In this document: in pieces, positions 1-8,048 of the stretch | Position numbering within the stretch: the first letter of the stretch is position 1 | Layout of the letters: each line of letters begins with the position of its first letter | Source of the DNA: Salinivirga cyanobacteriivorans | Lineage (GTDB): Bacteria > Bacteroidota > Bacteroidia > Bacteroidales > Salinivirgaceae | Direction: 5' to 3' | Length of the DNA: 64,000 bases | Assembly (NCBI RefSeq): GCF_001443605.1 | Contig: NZ_CP013118.1 | Location: 1,747,501-1,811,500 of the forward strand | Notes under the pieces: generated by a model | Databases searched by the model: none | Seen by the model: only the letters and a program-made list of their open reading frames with translations | Told to the model about the DNA's origin: nothing | Translations under genes and position numbers: made by a program

Positions 1-122
1 ACAATTGTGTCGAAATAAACGGTATCAGACCGAATAGAGGGATTTTGTTGGGAATAGGCTATATTTGCCAGCAATACAGTGCTCACCAATATTAAGCTTA
101 TCTTTCCCTGTCCGTTGAACAT
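1..122 (-). CDS. N-terminus of a secreted or outer-membrane protein (cut by window edge)
   Basis: Only the first 40 codons are in the window. They begin MFNGQGKISLILVSTVLLAN and run through a hydrophobic stretch to an A-Y-S-Q type cleavage site, so the product probably carries a Sec signal peptide. The frame is open to the window edge. An in-frame stop lies just upstream of the ATG, and a purine-rich CAGGGG precedes it, which supports this start. It follows the sigma factor gene on the same strand after a gap of about 110 bases, so it may be co-transcribed with it and be its target or partner. The function cannot be told from this fragment. Confidence 0.6.
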   Translation of the reverse strand, partial: MFNGQGKISLILVSTVLLANIAYSQQNPSIRSDTVYFDTI

Positions 123-235
123 AAATCCCCTGATTAAAAAGTAACTAAATTAAGTTTCTTTTTTCTATTCAGAGAATAACAAGCCATTTTTTATTAAAAA
201 ACAGACAGATTTACTGGCGAATAAAACCTAAAAAT

Positions 236-1282
236 CTATTTCAGAGAGTCAACAACCCTTACATGTTCATAAATAGTTACAGTATCAACAGATTCTTTTG
301 TTGGTATTGGGGTGTTAACCTTTACGGGACGTTTTTCAAACTGATCAACAGGAACTTGTATGAAACTATCCAGGTCAATTGGATTTAACACCGGATGCAT
401 GCGTAGGTTAATTGTTTCGATTTGCTTCTTGCTGGCAACTTCTGCCTCCGGAAGTAGCATAAAAGTGATGGCTGAAGTACCCAAAACAAAAGCACTTGTA
501 TAGGTTATGAGGTGGGCTTTTATATGGCTGAGTGCACTATTAATAATATTTACTGAAGTTGATATTGTATTTACTCCGGCAGCAGATTTTCCGGCAATTG
601 CAGTCATATCCATCGGAGGTGGCGTTACATTAGCCTTATCAATATTTCCTTTCACATATTTATCCACATACGAATAACGCGTTCCCGGTAATAAGAAGGC
701 AAATATAGATAGTTTCTTTATGTTTTTTCTTTTCATTTCAGCGTATCTCATTAGCTGTTTATGTAATAATACCCTGGCTCTTTTAAGCTGGGTTTTTGAG
801 GTACTTGAAGAAATCTCGAGCTCTTCGGCAATTTCTTTGTGTTTTTTCTTTTCAAAAACATAAAGATTAAATACTGCTCGTGCTTTAACGGGCAATTCCT
901 GCAAACATTTAAACACATCTTCATGCGACAATTCTGCATCGAGCATTAACTTGCGTTCTTCGGACAAATTCTCGTAGTCTACTTCAATCTCCTGCTCATT
1001 TATATCATCAAAAGTCTCGTGGTAATCAGGTGTGAACCTGTTGGTGCGCAATTTATTTATAGCCACACTCACCACAATTCTTTTTAACCATCCTTCAAAA
1101 GAGCCTTTACCTTTATATTGCGGAAGCCGTTCAAATATCCGAATAAAACTATCGTGTAACAAGTCTTCTGCTTCGGCATATGAACTGCTATAGCGCAAAC
1201 AAATCTTAAAAAGCACAGGCGCGTAATCAGTATAAATTTCTTGCAAATTGTAATTCACAGCAATAATATTTTTTACTTTCAC
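236..1282 (-). CDS. ECF-like RNA polymerase sigma factor with C-terminal membrane-anchored extension
   Basis: Residues about 10-80 form a sigma-70 region 2 (YAEAEDLLHDSFIRIFERL, then the FEGWLKRIVVSVAINKLR helix). Residues about 120-180 form region 4, with a helix-turn-helix reading KEIAEELEISSSTSKTQLKRA. A usual ECF sigma factor ends near residue 180-190, but this protein continues for about 160 more. The tail holds a hydrophobic segment at about 262-282 (LITYTSAFVLGTSAITFMLL) and then a polar stretch rich in Pro and Val. The tail would anchor the factor in the membrane with its C-terminus outside the cytoplasm, which is inference. The downstream gene encodes an exported protein, so the pair may form a surface-signalling unit. 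The sigma assignment is firm; the role of the tail is unknown. Confidence 0.85.
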   Translation of the reverse strand: MKVKNIIAVNYNLQEIYTDYAPVLFKICLRYSSSYAEAEDLLHDSFIRIFERLPQYKGKGSFEGWLKRIVVSVAINKLRTNRFTPDYHETFDDINEQEIEVDYENLSEERKLMLDAELSHEDVFKCLQELPVKARAVFNLYVFEKKKHKEIAEELEISSSTSKTQLKRARVLLHKQLMRYAEMKRKNIKKLSIFAFLLPGTRYSYVDKYVKGNIDKANVTPPPMDMTAIAGKSAAGVNTISTSVNIINSALSHIKAHLITYTSAFVLGTSAITFMLLPEAEVASKKQIETINLRMHPVLNPIDLDSFIQVPVDQFEKRPVKVNTPIPTKESVDTVTIYEHVRVVDSLK

Positions 1283-1340
1283 GCGCTCACTTCTAAATTA
1301 GAGACACATAAAAGCAAAATGGTTGTAACTAAAACATGTA

Positions 1341-2072
1341 TTATTTCTGGTTTTTTATAATTGCCGCATTTCTCCCTGTTTTAATACCCTCTCTCCTGGC
1401 AGAATAAAAATCATCATGGAGCATAAAGGTACACATTTTTGCTTGTTCTATTGAAATATCGGCCACACCCATATAAATTAACTGCATATAATTGGCTTTC
1501 CACAGATTGAGCAAATATTTACCGTTAATTTTTGGTTTGAAGAACAAATCAACATTATGTCCTGCTTCAAAAAATGCATCAAACACATCAGCACCTACTT
1601 CATAAACTTCTGGTGAAATTGACGGACCAATCCCCACGGACAATTCATATGGCTTGGTTCCAAAATTCACCTGCATGGCCCGTATGGTTTTTGCTACAAT
1701 CCGTGCATTTGTGCCGCGCCACCCTGCATGCACAGCACCAATTGCTTTTTTCGCCCTGTCAAACAACAAAATGGGGACACAATCCGCAGTCACAACACCC
1801 AGAGCTAAATTTGTTTCGTTTGTAATAAGTGCATCTGTATTGCTAAATGAATGATCGGGATTGCCACTTGTGACAAGTCCAACATTGGAAGTATGTTGTT
1901 GGTCAGGAAAAACCAGATGTTCAGAAGGAATATCTAAACAAGCGGCGATTTTATTGCGGTTGCCCTCACCATTTACCTTATGCATATCAAAAGGTTTTTT
2001 TGTAAGTAATGTGGTAGTCTCCATACCAGGAAACTCATAAACTGATATATCATGAATAGTTTTTTTTCTCAT
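1341..2072 (-). CDS. pgeF: Laccase-domain protein PgeF/YfiH (peptidoglycan editing factor, purine nucleoside phosphorylase-like)
   Basis: The 243-residue length is usual for the family. Hallmarks are VTADCVPILLFD, the metal-binding GAVHAGWRGT motif and GPSISPEVYEVG. Family members bind zinc or copper at His and Cys residues and have been shown to act on purine nucleosides; in E. coli the protein prevents misincorporation into peptidoglycan precursors. It ends 59 bases from the sigma factor gene. It starts 10 bases after the stop of the MBL hydrolase gene on the same strand, so the three minus-strand genes from 3753 down are probably one transcript. The start ATG is the only one upstream of the conserved core. 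Confidence 0.88.
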   Translation of the reverse strand: MRKKTIHDISVYEFPGMETTTLLTKKPFDMHKVNGEGNRNKIAACLDIPSEHLVFPDQQHTSNVGLVTSGNPDHSFSNTDALITNETNLALGVVTADCVPILLFDRAKKAIGAVHAGWRGTNARIVAKTIRAMQVNFGTKPYELSVGIGPSISPEVYEVGADVFDAFFEAGHNVDLFFKPKINGKYLLNLWKANYMQLIYMGVADISIEQAKMCTFMLHDDFYSARREGIKTGRNAAIIKNQK

Positions 2073-2082
2073 AACAATTAGT

Positions 2083-2844
2083 TTAAATACTCATAGAAAG
2101 ACCATCATATGCGGGTCCGATATGAGCTGGAAGTTTCGAATTAACAGTAGCATGCAGACCTAAATGATGGCTGATATGTATAAATCGGGTTTGTTCAGGC
2201 TTTAATTTATTTGCGACATCTAAGGCCTGCTTCAAATTAAAATGAGAGATGTGTTCTCTGATTCTTAGAGCATCAATAATAAGTAACTTAAGACCGGTTA
2301 ATTTCTGAATACTTTCAGGAGGAATTTCACTTACATCTGTTAAAAAAGCTACGTCATCTATACGAAAGCCCAACACCGGCAACTTATAGTGATACAGACG
2401 GATAGGCTCTACCTCAAATGCACCTATTCGTATTTTACCCTGATTTATTTCATGTAAAACGAGCTCCGGTGTTCCGGGGTATTTTTTATCGGCAAATACA
2501 TATGGATATTGCCTTTTAAGTACATTAATCACGCGGTTTTCGGCCCAGATATCAACCGCTTTTTTCGACATGAAGTTAAAAGATCGCAAATCGTCTAATC
2601 CGGCAATATGGTCATTGTGTTCATGGGTGAGTAAAACCCCGGATAAGCTTTTAACATTGTTTGCCAACATTTGCTGCCTAAAGTCGGGTCCGGTATCAAT
2701 CACAAGCCGATCTTTTCCTTTCTCGAGCATCAATGCTGTTCTTAAGCGTTTGTCACGCGGGTCACCCGAGCTACAAATTTCGCAATTGCAGCCAATTACG
2801 GGTATCCCCTGTGATGTGCCGGTTCCTAAAAATGTTACTTGCAA
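2083..2844 (-). CDS. MBL-fold metallo-hydrolase, PhnP-like phosphodiesterase family
   Basis: A metallo-beta-lactamase fold protein of 253 residues. It opens with FLGTGTSQGIPVIGCNCEIC; the clustered Cys at 19, 21 and 24 is typical of the PhnP/lipoyltransferase-associated group with an extra structural zinc. The catalytic HxHxDH motif is at residues 74-79 (THEHNDH), and further metal ligands come from D162-like and H225-like positions (FLTDVSE, HISHHLG). PhnP enzymes cleave cyclic phosphodiesters; the real substrate here cannot be read from sequence. It is packed between the transporter gene (6 bases upstream) and pgeF (10 bases downstream). Confidence 0.82.
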   Translation of the reverse strand: MQVTFLGTGTSQGIPVIGCNCEICSSGDPRDKRLRTALMLEKGKDRLVIDTGPDFRQQMLANNVKSLSGVLLTHEHNDHIAGLDDLRSFNFMSKKAVDIWAENRVINVLKRQYPYVFADKKYPGTPELVLHEINQGKIRIGAFEVEPIRLYHYKLPVLGFRIDDVAFLTDVSEIPPESIQKLTGLKLLIIDALRIREHISHFNLKQALDVANKLKPEQTRFIHISHHLGLHATVNSKLPAHIGPAYDGLSMSI

Positions 2845-2850
2845 AACGAT

Positions 2851-3753
2851 CTATTTTAAACTCAAATATATAAGATACACCAAAACCATTATTGCCATCA
2901 CAGCGGATGGTATTGCTGCCTCTTTCCCAAATAAAGCAAGAGAAGTAGTGGCTGTAAAACCACTACTTTTTATAGTAAGCAACAAATTTTGGCTTACCTC
3001 TGTTTTGGCATCTACCCAATGAAATTTTCTGTTTAACTTATCATAAATATAACCCAACACGAATGTAAGTGCGAAAAGCAACAAAATACTTTTAAATAAT
3101 ACATCGGAAAATTCATAAAACACATGGCGGTTTAAACCGACTGCCACAAAAATTATAAAAGCAAACCCCCAGTCAGTAATCCGCCCCCTACTTTTTTCCA
3201 CATAAGGTTTAATTGGTTTTATAAGAAGTAATCGAGACAAAATAAGTGGCACAACTATAATTTTGGTCAGGAAAATCAGAATATCAGTGCGCTGTAACGA
3301 ACTTTCAGTTGGAAAAAGATCGAACACCCAGGGCAAAATAAGCACTGCTGCGATGTATGATCCAAGTGTAGCCAAAATAGTATAATTACTGTTACCATGT
3401 AAAATTTGTGAAAAAGGAATAACTGCAATCCCCGGTGGAGAAAAAGCTATAACTACAAACCCCATAAAATAAGGTCCGACCGGGAAAAGCAACCAGGCCA
3501 GTAAAATAGCCATGGCAGAAAACACCACATAATTAAATAAAATTCCTGCACCAAAAATCTTAAGTGTATTACTGAAAGGCACTAATGATTTAAAAGAAAT
3601 TCCGGTGGTTGACACCAGCATTACCAATGCAAGCACCCAAATTGTATAAGGCTCTAATGGTTCGGCTAAATTTCCAAATAGCATTCCTGCAACCACGGCC
3701 ATAACGAGAATTGTATTCCGATTCCTGATTATTTTTTGCACCAAATACATCAT
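2851..3753 (-). CDS. Bile acid:sodium symporter (SBF)-like membrane permease
   Basis: A 300-residue polytopic membrane protein with about nine or ten hydrophobic segments. The first half carries VLALVMLVSTTGISFKSL and the second GIAVIPFSQILHGNSNYTIL, which resembles the crossover region of the SBF/BASS fold. This family moves organic acids with sodium, but the substrate here is unknown. The first ATG gives MMYLV; the second is one codon later and equally possible. It is the first gene of the probable three-gene minus-strand operon with the MBL hydrolase and pgeF. The family call is by overall hydrophobic pattern and a few motifs, so it is moderate. Confidence 0.6.
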   Translation of the reverse strand: MMYLVQKIIRNRNTILVMAVVAGMLFGNLAEPLEPYTIWVLALVMLVSTTGISFKSLVPFSNTLKIFGAGILFNYVVFSAMAILLAWLLFPVGPYFMGFVVIAFSPPGIAVIPFSQILHGNSNYTILATLGSYIAAVLILPWVFDLFPTESSLQRTDILIFLTKIIVVPLILSRLLLIKPIKPYVEKSRGRITDWGFAFIIFVAVGLNRHVFYEFSDVLFKSILLLFALTFVLGYIYDKLNRKFHWVDAKTEVSQNLLLTIKSSGFTATTSLALFGKEAAIPSAVMAIMVLVYLIYLSLK

Positions 3754-3853
3754 TAAATGCTATTTGAAGGATAAAATTAATGGAGACAAATGTAGCAAAA
3801 CATCAAACTATAACCAACAAACACTATAACTGAAGGCGAAATAAAGAAAGGTA

Positions 3854-3884
3854 TTGTGGCATTACCAGAAAAAGTGTACCTTTG
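3854..3884 (+). promoter_or_regulatory. Bacteroidota-type promoter (TTG-N20-TACCTTTG)
   Basis: TTG at 3854-3856 lies 20 bases before TACCTTTG at 3877-3884. This matches the known -33 TTTG / -7 TAnnTTTG signature of the primary sigma factor in Bacteroides relatives. The -7 element ends 34 bases before the ATG of the methylase gene at 3919, a normal distance. It probably drives the methylase-add-pterin dehydratase run. Confidence 0.6.
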
Positions 3885-3918
3885 CTCAATTTTATCATAA
3901 AAATTTGTAGAAGCTTAT

Positions 3919-4626
3919 ATGACCGGAACCCTCTATTTGCTACCAATGCTCCTGGGAGAAAGCCACCCAGACATCTCTATTCCGGGTGAGGTTCAAAACA
4001 TTACAACCTCTCTTAGCCATTTTTATGCGGAAAACATCAAAACTACACGCCGCTACCTCAGAAAGCTGGACAAATCTTTTGACATTGATGGCAGTCATTT
4101 CTATGTGTTAAATAAAAAGACCAAAGACGAGGACTTATCAGAAATGATGAAACCGCTGCTGCAGGGATTTGACGGAGGTATAATATCGGAGGCCGGTTTA
4201 CCTGGCATAGGGGATCCGGGTAGCAAGCTGGTTAGGCTGGCACACAAAAAAAACATAAAAGTCAAACCATTAACCGGCCCTTCATCATTCGTCCTGGCCC
4301 TTGTAGCATCAGGATTAAACGGGCAATCGTTTGCATTCAACGGTTATTTACCGGTTAAAGGTCAGGAATTGGCAAAAAAAATTCAGGAAATTGAAAAGCG
4401 GTCAGCACAACTCAAGCAAACTCAAATTTTTATGGAAACACCATACCGCAACAACCAGTTACTGGAGCAACTTTTAAAAACTTGCCATCCACAAACACAA
4501 CTATGTATTGCTGTCAATATTACAACCGATCAGGAAAATATATTAACACAAAGTATCAATCAATGGAAAAGTAGCAACCCGGACTTACATAAAAAGCCTG
4601 CGGTTTTTGCTATTCTAAAAGCATAA
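3919..4626 (+). CDS. SAM-dependent tetrapyrrole-methylase-fold methyltransferase, RsmI-like
   Basis: The 235-residue protein has the hallmarks of the RsmI branch of the tetrapyrrole methylase fold: ISEAGLPGIGDPGSKLVRLA in the middle, GPSSFVLALVASGLNG, then FNGYLPVK and FMETPYRNNQLLEQL. RsmI proteins methylate the ribose of C1402 in 16S rRNA and are usually about 280 residues. This one has a shortened N-terminal part that starts directly with YLLPMLLGE, a form common in Bacteroidota, and its target may differ. It is followed after 13 bases by add, so they are probably co-transcribed. Confidence 0.8.
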   Translation: MTGTLYLLPMLLGESHPDISIPGEVQNITTSLSHFYAENIKTTRRYLRKLDKSFDIDGSHFYVLNKKTKDEDLSEMMKPLLQGFDGGIISEAGLPGIGDPGSKLVRLAHKKNIKVKPLTGPSSFVLALVASGLNGQSFAFNGYLPVKGQELAKKIQEIEKRSAQLKQTQIFMETPYRNNQLLEQLLKTCHPQTQLCIAVNITTDQENILTQSINQWKSSNPDLHKKPAVFAILKA

Positions 4627-4639
4627 AAACGAAAAAGAT

Positions 4640-5698
4640 ATGACAAAATTAAATTATGAATTTTTAAAAAGCCTCCCGAAAGCCGAGTTGCATTGCCACC
4701 TGGATGGCTCAGTACGCCCGAAAACGATGTGGGAAATGGCTCAAAAACACAAAGTAAAACTTCCTGTCGACTCTGAAGAAAAGCTAGCAGATTTCTTGGC
4801 TGTAGGCGACAAATGCGAAAGTTTGGAGGAGTACCTCAGACCATTTGACGTAACAACATCTGTATTGCAATGGGAAGATTCACTATACCGCGCAACTTAT
4901 GAACTGGCAGAAGATGCAGCAGAAGAAAATGTACGATACCTTGAAATTCGCTTTAGCCCGGTATTACATATTAAAAAAGGGCTAAAGCTCACCGAAGTGC
5001 TTGATGCTGTAATTAAAGGTAAAAAACAAGCAGAGAAAGACCTCAACATTACCATAGGTATTATCATATGTGGGCTGCGTCATTTCGACCCGGAAGTTAC
5101 ACTTAAGCTGGCCGAACTAACGGTTGCCTATAAAAACCGCGGAGTAGTTGGTTTTGACCTTGCTGGTGCAGAGCGGGACTTTCCGGCCAAAGACCACAAA
5201 GAAGCCTTCTACCTGATTATCAACAACAATATTAACACAACGGTCCACGCAGGTGAAGCATACGGGCCCGAATCAATACACCAGGCCATACATTACAACC
5301 GTGCTAACAGGCTTGGCCATGGGACAAGGCTTTTCGAAGACGGAGATTTACTTAATTATGTAAATGACCACAGAATACCACTTGAAATGTGTCTTACATC
5401 AAATGTGCAAACCAAATCAGTTGTCTCTTTTGAGAAGCACCCGATAAAATTCTATTTCGACATGGGTATTCGCGTAACCCTAAATACAGACAACCGTTTG
5501 ATTAGCAACACAACCCTAACTCGTGAATATGAGCTGGCTGTTAATGAATTTGGCTTTACAAAAGAAGAATTAAAATATTTAATTATTAACTCATTTAAAT
5601 CTGCTTTTTTACCACTTAAAGAGAAAGTAGAATTACTACGAAATGCTACGAAAGAACTGGAAAAGAAAGGCCTGCAAATCAGGAAAGATTACGTATAG
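4640..5698 (+). CDS. add: Adenosine deaminase
   Basis: A 352-residue member of the adenosine/AMP deaminase family, which converts adenosine to inosine in purine salvage. The metal-binding HxH is at residues 18 and 20 (KAELHCHLDGS). The catalytic HAGE motif (TTVHAGEAYGPESI) and the RLGHGTRL His lie near residues 205-235. The last metal ligand region reads TLNTDNRLISNTTL, the usual bacterial form. Length and all active-site elements look intact. It lies 13 bases after the RsmI-like gene and about 57 bases before the pterin dehydratase. Confidence 0.93.
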   Translation: MTKLNYEFLKSLPKAELHCHLDGSVRPKTMWEMAQKHKVKLPVDSEEKLADFLAVGDKCESLEEYLRPFDVTTSVLQWEDSLYRATYELAEDAAEENVRYLEIRFSPVLHIKKGLKLTEVLDAVIKGKKQAEKDLNITIGIIICGLRHFDPEVTLKLAELTVAYKNRGVVGFDLAGAERDFPAKDHKEAFYLIINNNINTTVHAGEAYGPESIHQAIHYNRANRLGHGTRLFEDGDLLNYVNDHRIPLEMCLTSNVQTKSVVSFEKHPIKFYFDMGIRVTLNTDNRLISNTTLTREYELAVNEFGFTKEELKYLIINSFKSAFLPLKEKVELLRNATKELEKKGLQIRKDYV

Positions 5699-5755
5699 TA
5701 TTTAAACCCGGTAAAAACAAAACAGAGTTGAAAGTGTCTCACAAATAAAAAGATT

Positions 5756-5995
5756 ATGTGGCAAGAACAAAACAATCAACTCGTTAAAGATTTTACATTT
5801 AAAGGATTTTCTCAGGCAGCCGATTTTATTGGTCAAATTGCCCGTGAAGCAGACAAGATGGAGCATCACCCGGATGTGTTGTTACATGGTTACAACAAAT
5901 TACATGTTACCTTGATGACGCATGATGTGGGCAAAATAACAGATAAAGATCATAAGCTGGCGGGTATAATCGACGAGCTTTACGAGAAAGTTTAA
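5756..5995 (+). CDS. 4a-hydroxytetrahydrobiopterin dehydratase (PCD/DCoH family)
   Basis: The 79-residue protein carries the signature MEHHPDVLLHGYNKLHVTLM followed by THDVGKITDKDHKLAGIID, diagnostic for pterin-4a-carbinolamine dehydratases. These recycle the pterin cofactor of aromatic amino acid hydroxylases or take part in molybdopterin-related chemistry. No hydroxylase gene is visible nearby. The N-terminus is short compared with the usual 95-110 residues, but the catalytic His-His-Pro and the second conserved His are present. A probable intrinsic terminator follows directly. Confidence 0.85.
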   Translation: MWQEQNNQLVKDFTFKGFSQAADFIGQIAREADKMEHHPDVLLHGYNKLHVTLMTHDVGKITDKDHKLAGIIDELYEKV

Positions 5996-6016
5996 AATGA
6001 GTGGACAAAACTTATA

Positions 6017-7123
6017 TTAAAAACCTGGTTGGAAAAATTCAATCAGGTTTTTTGTTGTTTGCTTGATGTCGAACATGCGCTGCGTACGTTGCCTTCCATT
6101 CCTCCCCATTAATTCGCGGGCCTTCTCATCATCTATAAGTTGCATAACAGCATCAGCAAAGGCTTCTTTATCATTGACAGGAACAAGCAATCCATTCTTT
6201 TTGTGCGACACCACCTCCGGATTGCTACTTATATCAAAAGCCACGATTGGCTTTTTACATGCCTGAGCCTCTACAAGCACATAACCAAACCCTTCCCATA
6301 AAGACGACAATAAAAATATATCAATATGATTCATAAATGATTTTACATCATCAACAAATCCTGTTAAATGAACATATTCCTGCAGGCTACGGTTATTAAT
6401 CTCACGCTCTAACATTTCTCTCAAGCGTCCATCTCCACCGATCTTTAAGCTAAAATTATATCCACGCTCACGCAATATTTCAGCAACATCCAATAAAAAA
6501 AGCTGGTTCTTTTGCGCTTCTAACCTGCCCAGATTGCCAAGAATTACAGCGTGGCCCTCGCGCTCAAAATGTTCGGTTTCTTCAGCATCGAACCGGTCTA
6601 ATTCAATACCGTTATAAATTACTTTTATCCGTTCAGGATCAATGAAATTGCCATTTTTTTGCAAGATAGTTCTGCGGGTCTCTTCAGAGTTAGCCAACAC
6701 CCTGTCCACAACCTTCTTAAATAAAAAACGGTTAAGCCAGGTATTGCTTATAGGAATTGCACTTCCGCGACGATATACAATATCGGGCACCCCTGCAGAG
6801 CGGGCAGCAATGCCTGCTGCTTTGAGGTCGGCTGGTAAATTGAGCACAATATGCGTTACGTCCATTCTTTTGAAAAACCTGCTAAGCCTTGCTTTCAAAA
6901 ATGGATTTAAAAAACTTAAATTTCCTATTCTAAATTCATATAATGGAATGCCAGCTGCCCTGGCTCGCTGAGCAAGGCGAGTGTCTGGTGCAGCACACAT
7001 AATTACCTGCATGCCTTCGGCCAGCAAACGCTGAGCCATCTCAAAATGCCATTTTTCACCGCCTCCCCAGGCTTTACATGAATTAAAAAAACAAATTACT
7101 TTTTGGTCTTCTCCTTGTGCCAC
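6017..7123 (-). CDS. Glycosyltransferase family 4 (GT-B fold)
   Basis: The 368-residue protein begins with a Rossmann-like N-domain holding KAWGGGEKWHFEMAQRL, the usual glycine-rich acceptor-side loop of GT4 enzymes. The C-domain carries LGNLGRLEAQKNQLFLLDVA and the EX7E-type motif around SLWEGFGYVLVEAQACKKP. Such retaining enzymes add sugars from nucleotide-sugar donors during LPS or exopolysaccharide assembly. No membrane segment is seen. It overlaps the upstream GT2 gene by 28 bases, so the two are translationally linked and probably build the same glycan. A candidate is an LPS core, from the resemblance of the GT2 partner to WaaE/KdtX enzymes. Confidence 0.85.
   Translation of the reverse strand: MAQGEDQKVICFFNSCKAWGGGEKWHFEMAQRLLAEGMQVIMCAAPDTRLAQRARAAGIPLYEFRIGNLSFLNPFLKARLSRFFKRMDVTHIVLNLPADLKAAGIAARSAGVPDIVYRRGSAIPISNTWLNRFLFKKVVDRVLANSEETRRTILQKNGNFIDPERIKVIYNGIELDRFDAEETEHFEREGHAVILGNLGRLEAQKNQLFLLDVAEILRERGYNFSLKIGGDGRLREMLEREINNRSLQEYVHLTGFVDDVKSFMNHIDIFLLSSLWEGFGYVLVEAQACKKPIVAFDISSNPEVVSHKKNGLLVPVNDKEAFADAVMQLIDDEKARELMGRNGRQRTQRMFDIKQTTKNLIEFFQPGF
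6019..6053 (+). terminator. Intrinsic terminator after the pterin dehydratase gene
   Basis: AAAAACCTG (6019-6027) pairs with CAGGTTTTT (6044-6052) and a T-run follows on the plus strand. The structure overlaps the last codons of the convergent glycosyltransferase gene, so the same DNA serves as coding end and terminator. Confidence 0.55.
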
Positions 7124-7863
7124 AACTGATATAATTTTACCTGCTTTAAAAATGTGGAATGAGCAGAGTTTTTACAAATAACATAACCATAAAAACCATC
7201 TCTGAAGCCACCTTTTAATATATAAGATTTAAAAAACTTCCACAACGGGCTTATCCACAACCTAAAATAAGAAAAACGCTGCCCTCTTTTAAAACGCATA
7301 TTAGCGGCAATTGAAGAGAATTTATTTATCGTATACATGTGTTGTTCAATGGTATAAAACGAATAGTGTAATAAATCACCTTTCAAATAACGAATATCAG
7401 CGTTTTTTACCATCTCATATCTGTCGTGAGGGTTCTCTCCTGTCCATTTACCTTTACGACTATCCCACAAACGTAATTTACGGTCCGGATACCATCCGCA
7501 ATGCCGTATCCATTTACCACAATAATTGGTTAAGCGGTTAAAATAGTAGCCATCTGCCTCGAAATTTTCCTTTATTGCTTTGATTTCTTTTCTAAGCTTC
7601 TCATTCAGGGCTTCGTCAGCATCTAAAGAGAGCACATGCGGATATTTTGCATAAGAAATAGCACGGTTTTTTTGTTCGATATGTCCATCGAAATGGTGCT
7701 CGAAAAAGCGTGCTCCATGAGCATCGCAAATACTTTTTGTATTGTCTTTAGAAAAACTATCAAGTACCACTATATCATCAGCAATTCCTTTTACAGATTC
7801 AAGGCAGCGCCCTATGTTTTTTTCCTCATTGAATGTAATAACTACAACTGAAACAGGTGTCAT
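7096..7863 (-). CDS. Glycosyltransferase family 2, WaaE/KdtX-like
   Basis: The core starts VSVVVITFNEEKNIGRCLES, followed by DDIVVLDSFSKDNT and the metal-binding DxD as SLDADEAL, which define an inverting GT-A family 2 enzyme. The C-terminal half has CGKWIRHCGWYPDRKLRLW and DLLHYSFY, typical of the beta-1,4-glucosyltransferase WaaE/KdtX group of LPS core synthesis. An in-frame ATG exists further upstream at 7935, but the conserved domain begins right after the ATG at 7863, so I chose that start. Its end overlaps the GT4 gene by 28 bases. Confidence 0.85.
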   Translation of the reverse strand: MTPVSVVVITFNEEKNIGRCLESVKGIADDIVVLDSFSKDNTKSICDAHGARFFEHHFDGHIEQKNRAISYAKYPHVLSLDADEALNEKLRKEIKAIKENFEADGYYFNRLTNYCGKWIRHCGWYPDRKLRLWDSRKGKWTGENPHDRYEMVKNADIRYLKGDLLHYSFYTIEQHMYTINKFSSIAANMRFKRGQRFSYFRLWISPLWKFFKSYILKGGFRDGFYGYVICKNSAHSTFLKQVKLYQLWHKEKTKK

Positions 7864-8048
7864 GGATATATGGTTTGGTACAAAGATAGGCATACACCTT
7901 GAAAGTCCATGCTTTTTTGAATTTTCTAAAAACATTTATCCATGAAGTTGCATACAAAAAATATCATTACAATTATGCTGTTTACATATTACATTAATCT
8001 TTTCATTCAACTTTTTATAACTTCGCATTCTCATTTCAGACCATAAAA

